From assembly GCA_017455665.1 (NCBI GenBank), contig JAFSZN010000044.1, forward strand, positions 1-40,892: DNA of 40,892 nt. The letters run 5' to 3'. The stretch is from Lentisphaeria bacterium (lineage in GTDB: Bacteria; Verrucomicrobiota; Lentisphaeria; Victivallales; UBA1829). A program made the position numbers and the translations under genes. The notes beneath the pieces are model-generated. The model was not told the origin of the DNA and made no database searches. It saw only the letters and a program-made list of their open reading frames with translations. How positions within the stretch are numbered: the first letter of the stretch is position 1; every line of letters begins with the position of its first letter. This document shows, piece after piece, positions 40,533-40,892 of this stretch.

Positions 40533-40892
40533 ATGATCAATCCCATTTTCGCTGCCGCCGGCGTCGGAAACGTCGCCCTGCTGATCGCGGTCCTGCTCGT
40601 GATCCTGTTCATCCTGGTCATCACGTTCATCTCCCGCTACAAGAAATGCCCGCCGGACCAGATCATGGTGGTCTACGGTAAGACCGGCAAACAGCGCGCC
40701 AGCCGGTGCATCCACGGCGGCGCCGCGTTTATCTGGCCGGTGATCCAGGAATACGGGTTCGTCTCCCTGCGCCCGATGCAGCTGGACGTGAACCTGCAGA
40801 ACGCCCTGTGCCGCCAGAACATCCGCATCAACGTGCCGAGCGTGTTCACGGTCGGCATCAGCACGGACGAGGCTCTGATGGGCAACGCGGCG
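40533..40892 (+). CDS. SPFH/flotillin-like membrane protein, N-terminal part
   Basis: The first 120 codons of a gene running off the window end. A membrane helix at about residues 15-36 (VALLIAVLLVILFILVIT) is followed by SRYKKCPPDQIMVVYGKTGK and HGGAAFIWPVIQEYGFVSLR, the start of an SPFH domain as in flotillin/YqiK. Such proteins scaffold membrane microdomains and are anchored to the inner membrane by the N-terminus. AAAGG precedes the ATG at 40533, with a promoter upstream. The C-terminal coiled coil that would confirm flotillin lies outside the window. Confidence 0.85.
   Translation, partial: MINPIFAAAGVGNVALLIAVLLVILFILVITFISRYKKCPPDQIMVVYGKTGKQRASRCIHGGAAFIWPVIQEYGFVSLRPMQLDVNLQNALCRQNIRINVPSVFTVGISTDEALMGNAA

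Overview
This window is a gene-dense, GC-rich chromosomal segment from a Gram-negative bacterium. It carries Kdo synthesis genes (kdsB, kdsA, kdsC), LPS export genes (LptC-like, LptA-like, lptB), lpxB and a lipoprotein-release ABC pair, so the cell has a lipid A/Kdo outer membrane. An ECF-type sigma factor sits immediately before a Ser/Thr kinase with a TPR-like sensor region, an arrangement typical of the PVC superphylum. My inference is a member of Lentisphaerota or a close relative; no rRNA or marker comparison was possible. No tRNA, rRNA, insertion sequence, phage or CRISPR array was seen. Nearly all genes are housekeeping.

Layout. 1-784: 3' part of an alanine dehydrogenase gene with an in-frame TAG. 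807-2829: YigZ/IMPACT and a DUF1015 protein. 2846-9270: an envelope run kdsB, kdsA, kdsC, lptC-like, a three-module lptA-like gene, a 42-codon ORF, a single-module lptA-like gene and lptB, mostly overlapping or ATGA-coupled. 9298-11974: VOC protein, unknown secreted protein, DUF362 ferredoxin, then a strong terminator. 12069-14540 (minus): bifunctional NAD(P)HX repair enzyme and a cN-I type 5'-nucleotidase. 14702-19131: a GT39-like membrane glycosyltransferase broken by a frameshift, rlmN fused in frame to an ankyrin lipoprotein, and recO. 19201-23809: a structured leader, a secreted Gly/Arg/Gln/Phe repeat protein without acidic residues, then the sigma factor and Ser/Thr kinase. 23863-26496 (minus): ffh and lpxB. 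26605-31336: RluA-family synthase, BamE-like lipoprotein, HPr-like protein, trkA, trkH. 31451-34680 (minus): LolA-like lipoprotein and a U32 protein. 34839-38351: LolC/E-like permease, LolD-like ATPase, N-acyl-D-amino-acid deacylase. 38429-40091 (minus): Lrp regulator and aminotransferase. 40533-end: start of an SPFH/flotillin-like gene.

How the genes work together. The largest theme is outer-membrane biogenesis: Kdo supply, lipid A disaccharide synthesis, the LPS bridge, lipoprotein release and BamE/LolA-like lipoproteins. A second theme is signalling (sigma factor plus kinase). The most unusual items are the pre-joined LptA trimer, the acid-free GFGFG repeat protein with alternative leader hairpins next to a kinase whose tail has a similar composition, the RlmN-lipoprotein fusion, and the in-frame TAG in ald in a window where none of 35 complete genes ends in TAG (26 TGA, 9 TAA).
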